A stretch of DNA of 64,000 nucleotides from Undaria pinnatifida (Eukaryota > Sar > Phaeophyceae > Laminariales > Alariaceae): the NCBI GenBank assembly GCA_012845835.1, contig JABAKD010000021.1, positions 4,056,206 to 4,120,205 of the forward strand, in the 5' to 3' direction. Under the pieces are notes generated by a model, which was not told the origin of the DNA, ran no database searches, and saw only the letters and a program-made list of their open reading frames with translations. The translations under genes were made by a program, and so were the position numbers. Positions 56,001 through 64,000 of the stretch are shown one piece after another. How positions within the stretch are numbered: position 1 is the stretch's first letter; each line of letters opens with the position of its first letter.

Positions 56001-59000
56001 TGGCTGATGTTTTAGTGATTAGTGGCTCGTCATGAGTGGTTAACAACTCTCAACGGTTAAACTGAAATAAAGGGTTAAGGTATACAAACACGGCTTTTCA
56101 CGGGTCAGATCAACTCCTCGCGGGTCGGATCGGATCAGGCTGACCCGGCCCGACCCGAACCGTGATATTTGGAAAACCTCCTGACCCGATCCGACCCGAC
56201 CCGACCCGACCCGACCCGACTCTAGTCGATCCGCGATTATTTTACTACCGCCTGACCTGACCAACAGGTCGGACCATGACCCGCAGATAGCTCTGGTAAT
56301 AAACTCATGTGGGCCGGTCGGTGTTGCTTGTCCGGTTGCAAGGGCGATAATTAATTGTTTTCTCTTTAGTTTTTACCAGAACGTTTTGTCCCCCTCTCTT
56401 CAACCTGCGGCACACCCCGGGGACTTCAAGCCACACCACACCCCAAAGGGAAAGCTTGTACGATGGATTATATTGGGTGATCAACAATGACGGGATAGAA
56501 ATGGTCAACCAATCTCCTCCTCTCCGTCTCTCTCCTCCCCCTCTCCAACTTCTCGGCCCTCCTCCTCTCCCGCCAACAAGCCTGGTTGTATTGGTCACAA
56601 CCGGGTAAAGTCGTGGTCTCTCGTTCGTGCGGTGCCGTGCCAGACGGCGATACCGGCAGTAATAGCGGGACCCCGCACTATCTCGATATAGTGCAGTACA
56701 GTACTACTCTGTAGGACTACAGTGAAAAAATCATGGCCTGCGATTCGGCGCTTGTGTTCGCAGGAGAAATCGAAGTGCCGTCGATTCAGCCTCACAGCTG
56801 ATCGTGGTGGGGCTGCCGGAGATGGCTGAGCGGTGGGAGTTACAGCCTGACAAGGCTGCTCGTATTTAGCGGGGGTGGTCCATCGTTCGTGGTTCGTGGT
56901 CCGCGGTTAATGCTTCACAGAAAGGCAGAAAGGTCAACAACTGGCAATACCAGTGCAACCACTTTGGGTCTTGATTTTAGTGCAGAGACAAAAAAACGAC
57001 GATGATCTCAATATTTTCAAGCGGCTATGAGTATAACAGCGTCAGCGCGCGCAGCAGTACGAAGGGGTAGCGATCATGCCGCATCCGTCCCGTGAGAATT
57101 TTTTGCGTTGTTGTCGTTCGGACACCACTATTATCATGTCCAGCCAGCAGTGGCCGATTGAAGCCGTAATCGTCAACTTTATAAAACTATTCCAACAACG
57201 TCAGAGCTGCGAGGTCCACAAAAATTCAGGGTCGATGCTCTTCCTCGACAGGCTGCGTGATACACCGGTCGCTTGTTTTTAGGCAGCAAGTCGTCACGAT
57301 TCATCGTTCGTAATGGCAGCAGTATTCAACACATTATGTACGACAGCAGTAGTAAAACTCTGATCAACAGCAATAATAAACTTCAAAACCCGCAAAATGA
57401 AACACGATATGGCGTTCACATTTTAGACGACATGGAAATCTGTATCGCTTAATTTTCGCCGTCATGTTCCTCTGAAGCCGGCAAGGGACAACTAATTTGA
57501 GTTACGTCACGAATACTGGTCCATTTTTTTTTTTTTTTTTTTTTTTTTTCATCCTCCGGCGGATGGGGAAAAATAAAGCTTTAGCTCACTAAACTTCCAC
57601 GTATTTTCATACGCGTCATTACTATAAACGGAAACTAAGCGGTTCGTGGTTTCGTGGTTCTAGCCTTCTCGGCCTTCACCCTCTCGGACACCAATCGCCC
57701 ACGGGCGCCCCCCCCTGTGTCTCCGCGATGAAACAATCGCGGTTCGTGGTTAGGATTTAATAATGGCGCGCCCCTGAAGATAATGGCGACAACCTTCCCC
57801 ATCGGAGATATCCTTGGCTTGAAACCTTCCCCCGCCTAACCCCTACCCGAAAACTCCCCGAAAATGCTATACACACCCCAGCACTGACCCGAACATCTTC
57901 CGCACAGTCACGGCGGCGTTTTTAAGTCTCAAGAAGGGGCGCCACTTCGCGTTTCCCATGAGGACCCTCCGCACAGCTACCACCTTCACCCTCACGACCT
58001 CATCATTCCCCCGCCTAACCCCTACCCGAAAACCCCCCAAAAATGCTCTAAAACCCTGGTACTGACTGACCTGAATGTTTTCTGCACTATCACGGCGGCG
58101 TTTCTAAGCCGTAGGTAGGGGCGCCGCTTTGCGTTTCCCATGAGAACCCTCTGCACGGTCACCACCTTCACCCTCACGAACTTGCCCCTCGACTCCTCTA
58201 GCTGCTCCAGCACCCCCGCACGGAAGTACACCTGGGAAGTTGAAAAAAAAGAGTTGGCGTTTTCGCATGTGTAATAATACCATTACGCGAACGTCGTATA
58301 CACGTACAATGATGATGTCCGTTTTATTAGAAGGTCAGGGTGGGCTAATGTTATAGTAACCTACGTAGACGGGTAGTCTGAGGAAATTAAAAAATATTTT
58401 CGGCCTTTAACGGTGTATCATACTTCGTTGTTCGCATGATAATGGAGAAGGGGTAGGCGCACGTGTTCCCCGCACGATACGAACGGCAATACTAAACATG
58501 TGGGGTTGAAAAAAAAAACAACAGTTTATTTCTGTAACTATTAACAGAAACGAATCCGAAAGTCATTATCAGGAGTAACAAAAATCATGGACCACAACCA
58601 TGTTGGAATAGGGGACGGGGAGGGGGGGTCGAGTTGGGCAGCGTATGCTGCGTTCTTCGATCATACGGTCCTGTGTCGAACTAACGCGAAGAAAAATACC
58701 AGTACTTCGCATCACATCGTTGGTCACCTTTGTGTTGCAGCGCGGCGTAGATTCCTTACTACCGGTACACAGTTAAGCCTGTACCACACCACACAACGCC
58801 ACGCCACGCCACGCCACGCCACGCCACGCCACGCCACGCCACGCCACGCCACGCCACGCCATCGAAATACCGGCAAAAGCGACCAAAAAAAAAAAAGTGA
58901 TTCACCTTCGTGTTGCCTAGGCAGCACTTGGCATCCTTCTTGCTGCCCAACAGTCTGTCCAGGATGTGCTTGCACTGGCCTGACGGCGATCGCCTGAGGT

Positions 59001-59224
59001 GGAGTTGAGTAGGCCGGAACGGGGGGGGGGGGGGGGTCGCATGTTTTTTTTTATATCCTCCGGCGGATGGGGAAAAATAAAGCTTAAGCTCACCACACTT
59101 CCACGTATTTTCATACGCGTCGTTTGCATGACAGCCGAGATTGAGCTATGATTAGTGAAGTTGCGGCGACAGGGGGGGGGGTCGTATGGCAGTCGAAAAT
59201 AGCATGGTTAGCAAAGATATTCTT

Positions 59225-59311
<87 letters not shown>

Positions 59312-62300
59312 TTGCTACTACTACTACTAATATTACTACTACTACACATATACCACTATTAATGCTATCAATACCGCTGCTACAGCTTCCGCCACTAAAA
59401 CGTTGTACTATGAGTACACACTGCCCCTCGAAAAAAGCCGCGCATGAGCACATAGCACTACCACCACGCCCTCCACAGCTTCCGCTACTGCCACCACAAA
59501 TCCTCCCCTCACAACCACCACCACTGCTGTCACTCAACCTCACCGTGCGAAAGCAGCAGCGTCCTTCTGCTTCCCCCTAAACTATTTACACCTCTCTTCC
59601 ACGAGTTGGCTGAGATGGACAGATGAGCTAGCTCATGCTCTTTCCTGTGTGCGCACAAACCCACGTCACTCCCGATACCAACCCCGGGATGAGCTATGGG
59701 GGACAGATGAGCTAGCTCATGATCTGTCACACACTCCGTCTCACCGTGCGAACAAAGCAGCGTCCTTCTCCTTCCCTTTAGACTTACTGATGCCTCTCTT
59801 CGACGCGTTGGCCAGCACAAGGAAGCGCTGCGAGAAATCCTTGAATATCATCCTGTTGGGATACGCCGCTCGCGAGATCCTAATCGCCTGTACACAAAAA
59901 AAAAAAACGCCAACTTACAACGGTGAGGTAATTCTCCGTGGTTGAAGACGGTTAATTCATCTTTTTTTCTTCTCTACCTTCGGCGGATGGGAAAAAACAA
60001 ATATTAACCCATTTTGAACCCCCAAGCGCCTTCCATATTAACTCAGAGTAATTTCCCCCCCAAAAAGGGTTTTCAGTTTTACGTGCATTAAGCTCACCAC
60101 ACTTTCCACATATTTTTCATACACGTCGTGTGTCATTGTAACTCGATTTTGTTCGCAATCCGGCCGTAGCTGGCGTGTCCTTCAGTTTTTCCCTTGGTAT
60201 TGACTTTGATTGCAGCAGCACGGCAGTAGTGTTCGATTGATGGCGTCGGTGGCAACACCAATGGCGTGCCGCACGGGACGGCGCCGGCGGACCGGTAGAA
60301 TACGCGAACAAACAACAGACAGTAGTGTGCTTTTGATACCAACGCCTTCGTAACTGGAAACCCAACTGGAAACCCGTCTTGGGGACAAATTACTTGGAAA
60401 TAGTATAGGGAAGGGTTTTGGGGCTCTAAAGGGGCTAATAGCGGCAGACTGGTGGGACACGCGAACAGAAAGTTGCGCTGTTGCCAATAAATAGTAGCCG
60501 GCCAGCAGCTGCTTGGCCAAGTGTTCGTGATTCACAGAGGCCATACCGGGGGAGGGGATTCGAGGATAGCGTCCCCGAGGTAGGCTAGGAAGCCCCTTCG
60601 CAAGAAAAAAAAACGAAGAACCATCTGCCAGGTAGTGAATGACAGGTACTAACAACTGTAAAGTTAATATGAAATTGGGTTCCCTATGACCTGTTCAATG
60701 TGATCTGTCTTACGTACAGATCAATTTGATTGCCCAAGCTCACCTCTACGACGCCGGCGCATCTGAGCTGCTCAACCACCATGAGGGAGTCGAGTTCGTC
60801 CTTGGACTTGTTGGCGTTGGGTTTGATGCACCTCACGTACTGCACCTCCGTTCGTTGAATGGCGGCCATCAGCGAGTGGAGCTGTCGCTTGAACTTCGAC
60901 CCCAATGACTCCTGATGAAAAATGACAACGAAATGAAAGTAATAACAGCACGTCAAGCATACCAACAACAACAACAACAACAACAACAACAAACAAACAA
61001 AACAACAACGCCTTCCATAGCTAAAGAGGCCATACCATACAAAACTACGCCCACGTCGACGCAGACAAACTACTTGGAGATGAAGTAGAACCATCGTTGC
61101 AGTGAATCAAAAGCGATCATTAATAGAAACTCGCCTGCATGAGCGAGCCCTTCCTTTGCCTGCCGTTGCCCGCGGGGTCATCGTCCCCAGCACTCCTCAG
61201 GCCATTGTTGCCAAAGCAGTCTCCAAGAACCCCGTTTTTGGACTTCGACAGTATCTTAACCAGGTCCGACTAAAATCACAAGAACAAAAAAAAAAGGCGG
61301 AGGCCAGGTGGTGGGGGGGGGGGAAGGGGGGGCTGGTAAGGGGCGTAAATAGAATAGGTGGAACATGTTCAGTGTTTTCAACTAAGTTTAACGAAAGTCT
61401 CAGATAAGTTTCATTCACCAAGAACCCAGTCCTTAGACGTCGTCAGCATCTTAACGAGGTCCGACTGAAATCTGGTGAAAAAAAACAGGGACAGGCCATG
61501 TAGGGAGGGGGGGGGGGGGGGGGGGGGGGGCAACGAATAATCTAAGGAATGCCTTTCAAAAGTTTCAACTAAGTTTCACGTAGCACAAGTCCCATATAAG
61601 TTTCAGTCCCCAACCCGTTCTTAGACGTCCACAACATCTCCACCAAGTACAATATCACCAACATAAAAACAGAGACCGGGCGAGGTTTTCTCATCTCATG
61701 CATAGCCAGGGGGGGAGGAGGGGGGGGGGGGGGTGGTAGGGGGCGTTAATATATCACACGTCGGACAGGAGTCCTCCCACGGTAGGGGTTGCAGTTGTAT
61801 GATTGGGCGATTGAGTTCCTCATGTGGGGGACTGCCGGTCAATGAAGAAATTTCCGGAGTACATATTGTTCTAGGACTAAGGCATAGAAGCTTGGTCGGG
61901 TTGTGCGAACTAATGCCTTGGAAGTCATTTTTCGGATGAGATACTGAGTTCCCCACGTGAGGAGCTCAGGGACTGATGCTGCAACCCTAAGGTGGGATGG
62001 CTCACAGCTCAGATCATTACACAGATCAGATCCTTACACAGATCAGACCATACAAAAAGACTCACGGAAGAAGAGCCTCATGCAATTTTTCTGCCGGTAC
62101 AGCAGTTTCATAAAGCCCGACTGATATGACAGAAAACACAAACGTCGGAGAGAAATTCGGGAGGGGGGGGGTACTCATTCCATGCATAGCCGTAGTCTTC
62201 AGATCACAGGCCCTCGCATCCGTACAATGCCGGGCCGGGACGAAGCACGTCGGGTTTTCACCGACCCGTCAGACATCGCGTGCACCGAGCACGAAGCGCG

Positions 62301-63068
62301 GTGGAGCGTTTCAGCGAGTCGCACGAAGAGTGGGCTGCATCCCAGCGCTCATTTGTAGCATACCTTACCTTTTTACCACCGACCCCCACACGTCTCTTTC
62401 GAGGCTTACGGGGGGGGAGAAGGAGGGGGGGGGGGACCCGCAAGGGGCATGCAGGTTTAAAAGCTTAAGGTAACTTTTCGCTCTCAAATCCGAGATATGA
62501 CCCTGATAGCTACGCTGCGGTTGCAAGGAGAGTCGCCGACCTTTATCCTTCATGAGGACACACAACCCGTAATGCGCGCGATCGGAGTATCACACACAGC
62601 TTGCAAAGATGACTTTCGACGAAATCTTCGATCTCACAGCTGGAGTGTATTTTCATTTTCTATAATAAATCCCCGCTCACCTGCAACTGATCCCTATCGT
62701 ATTCTACACAAGATAACACACCCACATAAGATACCACACCCCCCACAGAATACGACACCGCGGTGATAATTTTTGGGGCTCGAAATATAGCGCCTTAGTC
62801 TAATACCAAGTAATATGGCGACAGAAGATACCACACCCCCCACAGGATACCACACCCGGTGATAATATTTTCAAGCGCTCAAATGTATCACCGGGGGTGT
62901 GTTATCTTGTGTAGAATACGGTAAATCCCCGCTCACCTGCAACTGATCCCTGTTCTTCTCCACAAAGCCTCCGGTGTTGTACACCACGCTGCCGGCGTAG
63001 TGGTTCACGGTGAACTCTAGCTTCGTCGCGAACCGACTCTTGTCGAAGTTCTCGTGGTCCTTGTACGC
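43750..63068 (-). CDS. Myosin heavy chain with C-terminal Tubby domain (5' part outside window)
   Basis: An actin-based motor fused to a Tubby domain, a fold that binds phosphoinositides in animal tubby proteins. Exons, in transcript order: 63068-62937, 61269-61135, 60911-60744, 59887-59745, 58993-58906, 58231-58071, 55941-55770, 55198-55079, 54578-54513, 53642-53487, 50414-50267, 47073-47010, 45985-45828, 45545-45439, 45180-45018, 44229-44062, 43788-43750 (TAG). Phases agree everywhere except 53487 to 50414, where phase 0 meets a phase-2 acceptor, so a short exon was probably missed there. The 61135 junction uses a GC donor (CAG|GCGAGT); the others are GT-AG. About 729 residues are visible: end of motor, one clear and one weak IQ motif, a charged helix, Gly/Asp-rich linkers, Tubby. 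P-loop and switch regions must lie beyond the right edge. Tubby-tailed myosins have been reported in stramenopiles; the class is not assigned here. Confidence 0.88.
46150..46635. repeat. Pentanucleotide AACCN satellite with ordered variant blocks
   Basis: About 490 bp of five-base units in blocks: AACCA at 46155-46218, alternating AACCC/AACCG to about 46375, AACCGACCCG units, AACCG to about 46460, AACCA again, then AAGCC/CAAGC, and CAGAC units to about 46570, ending in AACCA-type degenerate repeats. It is telomere-like in look but five-base, and lies in a myosin intron. The long Asn-Pro-Thr-Glu-Pro and Gly-Phe-Gly-Trp frames across it are artefacts. Confidence 0.9.
46765..46910. repeat. Dispersed repeat family H, copy 1
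   Basis: Shares CAACAGTTCCATGCGTTA, CTAAAACAAATGTACTCG, CCGGTAGCTCGA and CAAAACGTTTGGCCCAAGG in order with 49835-49970 (CATTTCCATGCGCTAG, CTAAAACAAAGCATACTCG, CGACCGGTAGATCCACG, GAAACGTTTGGGCCCAAC). The two lie in adjacent introns of the myosin gene and differ by small indels. Confidence 0.55.
47159..47247 (+). mobile_element. TTAA-MITE family D, complete copy
   Basis: Exactly bounded by TTAA at both ends (89 bp including both). It starts TTAACCCCTTTAGAGCCCC, has AAAACCCCTCCCAATACTA and CAAGTGATTTTG in the middle, and ends GGAAGGCGTTAA. The terminal repeats TTAACCCCTTT / TTAACGCCTT are short. A TTAA target with short TIRs suggests a piggyBac-type nonautonomous element (inference). Confidence 0.75.
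47250..47660. repeat. MITE E remnant filled with MITE D copies
   Basis: ACGCGTCGTGCGATAGAGGT at about 47277 is an E terminus. The body then alternates three times between E sequence (CGTTTTCTGAACGACGGGGC) and D sequence (GGAAACCCGTATTTGGGGAC, TACTTGGAATTAG). The triplication looks like a tandem amplification of an E segment that already carried D. Confidence 0.55.
47728..48751. mobile_element. 1.02 kb nonautonomous DNA transposon with TA flanks
   Basis: Left end CAGTCGACCCCGCTTCAAAG and right end (reverse complement) CAGTCGTCCCCGCTTTAAAG, each followed by ACAC inwards, form an inverted repeat of about 24 bp with two mismatches. Both outer flanks are TA (47726-47727 and 48752-48753). GTGTCTTTAACGCGGGGAAG and GTGTCTTTAGAGCGGGG repeat the terminus internally. 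No transposase frame is present. TA duplication and CAGT termini fit a Tc1/mariner-pogo type element. It lies in a myosin intron. Confidence 0.8.
49120..49345 (+). repeat. Dispersed repeat family G, copy 2
   Basis: AACAGATCACGATCATTTAG, CCTGCCGTTG, TTCAGACAAGAGAGTGCAC, TTGATCGCGCACATCGCA and CCCTGAAATATCTA parallel the blocks of 9318-9600. Confidence 0.55.
49562..49768 (+). repeat. ~30 bp minisatellite GATTCTAAGAATTTTCTGAA
   Basis: Seven imperfect units built from GATTCTAAGAATTTTCTGAA and CAGAAGAA or CAGAATAAA, in a myosin intron. Confidence 0.8.
51290..51970. repeat. Degenerate GCACGGCACA repeats in three blocks
   Basis: Three blocks (about 51298-51415, 51525-51675, 51750-51965) each begin with short CACAGCACGGCA-type units and end in GGCGCTGCGCT(A/G)CTGAGCT-like sequence. 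Part of the spacer (GATGGGACCTCTGGTATGA; GATGGGACCTCTTCTGGTAT) also recurs, so the whole ~250 bp unit was duplicated. No exon could be supported here, although one short myosin exon is probably missing between 50415 and 53486. Confidence 0.65.
52580..52700 (+). repeat. GA-rich purine tract
   Basis: About 120 bp of GAGAGAGGGAGGGAGG-type sequence; the minus-strand frame through it is Ser/Leu/Pro-rich and not supported as coding. Confidence 0.6.
53225..53345 (+). repeat. Family A copy, well preserved
   Basis: ACAGCGTCAGCTGTGAGTTC, GACGAATTTAGGGTCGATGC, TCATCTTTGCAAAGCTGCG, ACACCGGTCGCCCGTTTGC and TTTTCATTGAGTCAAAACC. With the copy at 63880-64000 it gives the best reading of the 3' part of the family. 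Confidence 0.7.
53487..55198 (-). other. Myosin tail linker exons
   Basis: Three in-phase exons. 55198-55079: [20 protein letters not shown] and a DDHED acidic patch. 54578-54513: [20 protein letters not shown]. 53642-53487: a Gly-rich stretch, [19 protein letters not shown] and [12 protein letters not shown]. Low-complexity Gly, Lys and Asp runs suggest a flexible linker before Tubby; I recognise no domain. Confidence is lower than for the flanking domains because homology cannot confirm each exon. Confidence 0.65.
54278..54448 (+). mobile_element. Two adjacent TTAA-MITE family D copies
   Basis: Copy one (about 54278-54369): CAACCTCTTTGAAGCCCC, CCTATACCAACTTCAG, TTTCCAGTTGTGAAGGCGTT. Copy two (about 54368-54448): TAACCCCTTTAGGGACCCC, ACTAACTTCAAGTAA, GGGTTTCCAGACG, GTAAAGGCGTTAA. 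They share the junction, as if the second inserted into the terminal TTAA of the first. Confidence 0.65.
55563..55695. repeat. (CCAA)n microsatellite
   Basis: Impure CCAGCCAA units pass into pure CCAA repeats; the Asn-Gln-Pro-Thr and Trp-Leu-Val-Gly frames are artefacts. Intronic. Confidence 0.9.
56095..56230 (-). repeat. Family F repeat, copy 2
   Basis: Reverse complement of the 39455-39575 block: CTCGCGGGTCGGATCGG, GACCCGGCCCGACCCG, GTGATATTTGGAAAACCTCC, then a run of GACCC units. Confidence 0.65.
56990..57285 (+). repeat. Longer family A copy
   Basis: Shares with 19795-20235 the GCGCGCAGCAGTACGA, CATGCCGCATCCG and AAGCCGTAATCGTC blocks, then the core with substitutions (GAGCTGCGAGGTCCACAAAA, GGGTCGATGCTCTTCCTCG) and the ACACCGGTCGCTTGTTT end. 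Confidence 0.55.
57520..57625 (-). repeat. Retroposon-like family C, short copy
   Basis: Plus strand: T run of about 27, ATCCTCCGGCGGATGGGGAA, AATAAAGCTTTAGCTCACT, CATACGCGTCAT. Only the tail-proximal ~90 bp is present. Confidence 0.7.
58796..58862. repeat. (CCACG)13 pentanucleotide repeat
   Basis: About thirteen near-perfect CCACG units in the intron after the converter exon, close to its donor. Confidence 0.9.
59045..59125 (-). repeat. Retroposon-like family C, short copy
   Basis: TATCCTCCGGCGGATGGGGA, AAAATAAAGCTTAAGCTCACC, CATACGCGTCGTTT; truncated as in the 57520 copy. Confidence 0.7.
59224..59345. repeat. Interrupted (CTA)n microsatellite
   Basis: About forty CTA units with a few substitutions, the same motif as the (TAG)186 array at 28563-29120. 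Intronic. Confidence 0.92.
59960..60190 (-). repeat. Family C copy carrying a complete MITE D at its TTAA site
   Basis: Family C (CCTTCGGCGGATGGGAAAAA ... AAGCTCACCACACTTTCC, CATACACGTCGTGTGTC) is split at 60004-60091 by an 88 bp MITE D bounded by TTAA on each side (ATATTAACCC and GTGCATTAAGCTC). Confidence 0.72.
60340..60435 (-). mobile_element. TTAA-MITE family D copy (reverse)
   Basis: The plus strand reads ACGCCTTCGTAACTGGAAAC, an extra CCCAACTGGAAA repeat, CCCGTCTTGGGGACAAATTA, CTTGGAAATAGTATAGGG, and GGGGCTCTAAAGGGGCTAA. Confidence 0.65.
62760..62915. repeat. Inverted GATACCACACCC / GGGTGTGTTATC repeats
   Basis: ACACAAGATAACACACCC at about 62706 and GGGGTGTGTTATCTTGTGT at about 62893 are inverted; between them are direct repeats of GATACCACACCCCCCACAG and a CACCG(C)GGTGATAAT segment. 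Part of the block overlaps the exon-edge copy at 62660-62700. Confidence 0.5.
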
Positions 63069-63145
63069 CTAGAGTGATCAAACAGTAGCGGCACTAAATT
63101 AAGCCAAATAGCGGTGGATATATAATAACCGGTCGCATAATAAAC

Positions 63146-63462
63146 CGGTCGCCCCGGTGGCGTATCAGGTTATCCTCGAGCCTGGTATAGGTCAGGTTCG
63201 TGAGTTCGAGCCCCGCCGAGTGCATACTCGTATAAATTCGTTGGGACTTTTTCTCGTGCACAAATTGACTTGCGGAAAGCGCGAGAGCGTGAGTTAGCGA
63301 CAATCGATGAAAAATCGACGAGCAGCGGGATTGCTGAACCCTATGCGCGATAAAAGTTGAAGGCAAGAACCGGGGGGGGGAGGAAGGGACGACACCTGTG
63401 ACCACGGCTTGTCCAGCAGCTGGAAAGTAAAAAGTGTGAAGAAAAAAGAAGAAAAAAAAAAA
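63146..63462 (+). mobile_element. tRNA-derived SINE, copy 4 (best preserved)
   Basis: The only copy in plus orientation. The head CGGTCGCCCCGGTGGCGTAT and CAGGTTATC resembles a tRNA 5' half with box A; GAGTTCGAGCCCCGCC at about 63202-63217 is a box B. The body holds AAATTGACTTGCGGAAAGCG and CCTATGCGCGATAAAAG, and the 3' end is GTGTGAAGAAAAAAGAAG followed by an A run. Pol III promoter boxes plus an A-rich tail define a SINE; the LINE partner is unknown. Confidence 0.82.
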
Positions 63463-63879
63463 TGTGTGCATTTTTTGCGGGAATTTAAAAACAGTGGCAA
63501 TAGAAATTTGGCGGCAAGAAGGAGTAAAGGAGGGATGGTAGCGAGGAAGGGCACGGGAAAGGGTACCAGGGGAGCACACAAACACAAAAGAAGGAGCCAC
63601 GTCTGCACTCCACATACTCCAAAGAAAGGTGAAAAAAAAAACAAAAAACGGGGCGCTGTGCTTTCTGTGCGAATCGAGAAAATGACGTGTTTTTTTTTTT
63701 GCTTCACTTTTTTTAGATGGTTTCAGTAACCCCCCGGCCCTTCCTGGCTCCTTAAAAACCAAAAGGCGCGCGGGGTGAGACTTTTTGTTGAGAAAATTGC
63801 TAGTGCTCCGCTGATAGGGGGGGGGGGTGCTAACTTAGCGTCTAATCGCGAACAGTGCTGTCGGAACACTCGCCGTGCG

Positions 63880-64000
63880 TATTTTATAAAATTATTACAA
63901 CAACGTCAGCTGTGAGTTGGACAGTTTTAGGGTCGATCATCATCTTTGCAAGCTGCGTAATACACCGGCTGCCCGTTTATATCAAGTTTTCATGAGTCAA
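63880..64000 (+). repeat. Family A copy at the window edge
   Basis: TTTTATAAAATTATTACAAC, AACGTCAGCTGTGAGTTGGA, AGGGTCGATCATCATCTTTG, CAAGCTGCGTAATACACCGG, TTTTCATGAGTCAA. It may continue beyond the window. Confidence 0.65.

Larger units (their letters stand above)
55770..58231 (-). other. Myosin lever arm: IQ motifs and charged single helix
   Basis: Exon 58231-58071 begins [16 protein letters not shown], the end of the converter, then [16 protein letters not shown], a weak IQ motif (VQxxxMGxxxR). Across the junction to 55941-55770 comes [16 protein letters not shown], a clear IQ motif, and then a highly charged run ([39 protein letters not shown]) typical of a single alpha helix or short coiled coil. 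A tandem partial copy of the IQ exon lies just downstream at 57835-58012. Confidence 0.85.
58906..63068 (-). other. Myosin motor, C-terminal part (lower 50K, loop 2, SH helices, converter)
   Basis: Exon 63068-62937 gives [23 protein letters not shown], the conserved block ahead of loop 2. Exon 61269-61135 gives [19 protein letters not shown] and a basic Gly-rich loop 2 ending [12 protein letters not shown]. Exon 60911-60744 gives [32 protein letters not shown] and [12 protein letters not shown], the actin-binding and SH1/SH2 neighbourhood. Exon 59887-59745 gives [22 protein letters not shown], followed by 58993-58906 with [11 protein letters not shown] and CCLGNTK. These match the family blocks in order. 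Degenerate copies of several of these exon edges lie nearby. Confidence 0.92.

Noticed and set aside
63146-63230. Functional tRNA gene
   Set aside because: Boxes A and B are recognisable but a full cloverleaf does not close and the segment belongs to a dispersed SINE.

Overview
This is nuclear DNA from an intron-rich eukaryote, most likely a stramenopile and probably a brown alga (inference). The supporting observations are: coding sequence scattered in short GC-rich exons with GT-AG introns of about 0.2-3 kb; an APS kinase / ATP sulfurylase / pyrophosphatase fusion, an architecture described in heterokonts and some other algae; a myosin carrying a Tubby tail; and very dense short repeats. 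No rRNA, tRNA, operon or bacterial feature was seen. Nearly all uninterrupted reading frames in the window are spurious; both real genes had to be rebuilt exon by exon from domain homology and splice phase.

Layout. 1-4450: repeats, with one weak signal-peptide-like exon candidate. 4458-25285 (+): a complete 24-exon gene for a predicted 1099-residue protein, ordered as N-terminal hydrophobic anchor and Cys-Pro stem, APS kinase, ATP sulfurylase, soluble family I pyrophosphatase. 25286-30600: tandem repeats, a perfect (TAG)186 microsatellite, a TIR element and a SINE. 30720-36380 (-): a decayed Ty3/gypsy-type retroelement with its catalytic residues changed. 36381-37330: a cluster of TIR MITEs. 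About 38400-38800 (-): a frameshifted NADAR-family pseudogene. 39000-43750: low-complexity DNA. 43750-63068 (-): the 3' part of a myosin gene (end of motor, IQ neck, charged helix, C-terminal Tubby domain) whose 5' exons lie beyond the right edge. The two real genes converge on the repeat-rich middle.

The sulfate gene combines all the steps that make PAPS: ATP plus sulfate to APS and PPi, phosphorylation of APS to PAPS, and hydrolysis of the PPi that would otherwise drive the first step backwards. A possible membrane anchor at its N-terminus is the main functional surprise.

The most unusual structural signal is that both genes carry, in the introns beside their exons, imperfect copies of exon edges that include the splice site (at least a dozen cases). 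The window also holds several short repeat families that appear definable from it alone: a tRNA-derived SINE, an abundant ~88 bp TTAA MITE, a ~260 bp TIR MITE, a poly-A-tailed retroposon-like family, and a 1.02 kb TA-flanked element with CAGTCG termini. Coordinates of repeats are approximate by a few bases unless stated.
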